Shown one piece after another: positions 49,424-50,678 of a DNA stretch of 50,678 bases. Position 1 is the first letter of the stretch, and each line of letters starts with the position of its first letter. Location: NCBI RefSeq assembly GCF_014132355.1, contig NZ_BLZO01000032.1, positions 1-50,678 on the forward strand, in the 5' to 3' direction. This DNA is from Okeania sp. KiyG1 (GTDB lineage Bacteria; Cyanobacteriota; Cyanobacteriia; Cyanobacteriales; Microcoleaceae). The translations under genes were made by a program, and so were the position numbers. The notes beneath the pieces were generated by a model that searched no databases, had not been told where the DNA came from, and was given only the letters and a program-made list of their open reading frames with translations.

Positions 49424-50393
49424 CTAGCCTCCTCCGGAGGAGCTAAAGCTAACGCCGACGCGGGTTCCCATCCGCAAAATATTTATACTTGCATTGATGT
49501 CCCGGTCATGGTGACTACCACATTCAGGACAATCCCACTCTCTAATATTTAGAGGTAATTTTTCCACTACATAACCACAATTAGAACAACGTTTTGTTAG
49601 CGTTTGCGAAGCATTCCGATAGGAAAGCTCCTCTGAAAGAGGCACTAGGAAAATATCTATCAATCTTGATTAATTCCCGTCCATACCATTCTGCTTTGTA
49701 TTCTAATTGTCTAAGTAATTCTCCCCAGTTGGCATCTGATATAGCTCTTGCTAATTTGTGGTCTCTTGGTGCGCGTTCCGCAAGCGAGCTGGCGTCGTCG
49801 CGGGGTCGCACCGCTTTTTGACCATGTTCTTAACTGCCAAATCCTCAACTACTATCGTTTGGTTTTCTCTAATTAGTTGGGTTGTCAGTTTGTGAGTATA
49901 GTCAAATCTTGAATCTTTAATCTTGGCGTGTGTCCTAGCTACCTTTAGCCTAGCCTTTTGATAGTTATTAGATCCCTTGGTTTTTCTCGATAGAGACTTT
50001 TGAGTTAATCTCAGCTTTTTGTGTAATTTGTTTATATTCTTTGGGTTAGCAATTTTTTCTCCATTACTGGTAGTAACTAAACTGGTAATTCCGCGCGTCA
50101 ATACCTATTTGTTTCTGGACTGGCTTAAGTTTTAAATCTCTGGTATCATTGACTCTCAAAGATATAGACCATCTACTACTGGGGTCAAGTTTCACTGTTA
50201 TTGTTGTTGGCACACAGTCTTGCGGTAGTTGTCTACTCCATCTAATAGGTAACGGTTCAGAGCCCGATCGCTAAATAGACTTGACCATCTTTCCACTTAA
50301 ATGCCGACTTCGTAAATTCAGCACTACCACCCCATACGTTTTTTCTTAAAGTTGGGATATTTAGTCCGTCCACTAAAAAAGTTAGTGAAGGCT
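49424..50393 (-). pseudogene. tnpB: tnpB broken by two short palindromes, stop codons and a larger insertion
   Basis: Minus-strand text in order: NFFSGRTKYPNFKKKR, SAEFTKSAFKWKDGQVYLAI (50390-50270), SISLRVNDTRDLKLKP (about 50165-50115), ITSLVTTSNGEKI, KKLRLTQKSLSRKTKGSNNY, VVEDLAVKNMVK with the RuvC-II Glu, then HKLARAISDANWGELLRQLE, CSNCGYVVEKL...CPECGSH and DRDINASINIL. Insert one (49754-49808) sits between NMVK and DHKLARAI. Insert two (about 49600-49650, with TTTGCGAAGCATTCCGATAGG) sits between DRYFPS and CSNCG. At the upstream side the gene stops at AF/TNFF where the element at 50394 begins. Confidence 0.88.
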
Positions 50394-50678
50394 TTGACAT
50401 CTCCAGGGGTTGAAACACCCTGGATTCTGTGGTTAGTCCACCCCCATTTGGGATAAATCCACATTTGCTTAAAGCCTGTCAACAGACTCCTGAACTCCTC
50501 GGCATAGACAGAAATCTAGCTGTGAGTTTACTTTTTTTTATTAGCTTTCACGAGTGGTTTTACTCGCACTGGTTGGAGCAATCTTCTCGCTGCTCTAGCT
50601 GCCTACTTGCTTTTCGGTGCCGAATGCGGAGCTAACAGCCGTCGTAGGAAGTTAATTCCCCGTCTCCTGTCCACCGGA
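50394..50678 (+). ncRNA. Structured non-coding element, HEARO/IscB omega-RNA-like, copy 4, partial
   Basis: It starts TTGACATCTCCAGGG, loop, CCCTGGATTCTG, the same 5' hairpin plan as copies 1-3. Further in, CACGAGTGGTTTTACTCG and GCTGCCTACTTGCTTTTCGG match the core GAGTGGTTTTACACTTATGAG and GCTGCCTACTTGCCTGTGCC of copies 1 and 2. The stem around GTGGTTTTAC has changed on both arms (CACGAG/CTCGCACTGG). The window ends before any following ORF, so an iscB gene could lie beyond. Confidence 0.5.

Larger units (their letters stand above)
49225..50678 (-). mobile_element. IS200/IS605 element in polA, itself interrupted, running off the window
   Basis: TTGACATCCTCCCGACGCTG at 49225 is the reverse of the right end AGCGTCGGGAGGATGTCAA found at 16201. 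The tnpB pseudogene occupies 49424-50393 and a structured element begins at 50394 inside it. The left end of the element is not in the window. The 200 bp between right end and tnpB contain a palindrome CTACGGAATGCTCCGCAAAC (49316) and CTCCTCCGGAGGAG (49428). Confidence 0.8.

Noticed and set aside
50394-50678. CRISPR-associated transposon (type V-K) RNA region
   Set aside because: No tnsB, tnsC, tniQ, cas12k or repeat-spacer unit is present. The motif order fits the HEARO-like copies better.

Overview
The window looks like chromosome of a filamentous cyanobacterium, most likely an AT-rich, repeat-laden marine type of the Trichodesmium/Okeania kind. That genus-level guess is inference. The evidence is a set of cyanobacterial or plastid-lineage genes (hfq beside dapF, psb29, a CpcT/CpeT lyase, ndhS, aerobic hemF, ComFB, rpsB-tsf-recG order), GCGATCGC (HIP1) octamers, heptanucleotide tandem repeats and low coding density with many intergenic repeats. 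I found no tRNA, rRNA or CRISPR array.

Layout. 1-713 is a 75-bp tandem array. 1142-4866 (minus) is a Ser/Thr kinase followed by a decayed UPF1/DNA2-type helicase that a small repeat element has split. 6292-7437 is a nuclease-fold-like orphan. dapF and hfq diverge at 8008-9238, followed by a Kef-type antiporter relic and a frameshifted M23 peptidase. comFB (12321) and psb29 (13686) lie between repeats. A CpcT/CpeT gene (15410) is interrupted by an IS200/IS605 derivative. hemF and a STAS gene form a minus-strand pair. mrp, ndhS, a conserved cyanobacterial gene and a broken membrane glycosyltransferase lead to rpsB (25416), tsf (27497), a hypothetical gene and recG (32855-35339). recG is frameshifted twice and is preceded by nine partial tandem copies of its own 5' end. 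After a TnpB insertion sequence come a DUF2470 gene, a truncated aldo/keto reductase, a histidine kinase plus REC-GGDEF-EAL regulator pair (38218-43037), a DnaJ-membrane protein, a 2.3-kb tandem array of about 118-bp units, and polA, which is cut after its 5' nuclease region by another IS200/IS605 element.

The main theme is genome erosion by small mobile DNA. At least five miniature inverted-repeat families can be separated, four of their insertions with recognisable 8-bp target duplications. IS200/IS605 elements survive as tnpB pseudogenes, internally deleted copies or bare ends. Four structured non-coding elements on the plus strand (11708, 16912, 27000, 50394) resemble HEARO/IscB omega-RNAs without a protein gene. 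Short palindromes of about 25-55 bp have inserted inside tnpB genes. Several genes are broken by single-base changes in homopolymer runs, which may be real decay or sequencing error. Housekeeping genes such as dapF, rpsB, tsf, hemF, mrp, psb29 and ndhS remain intact.
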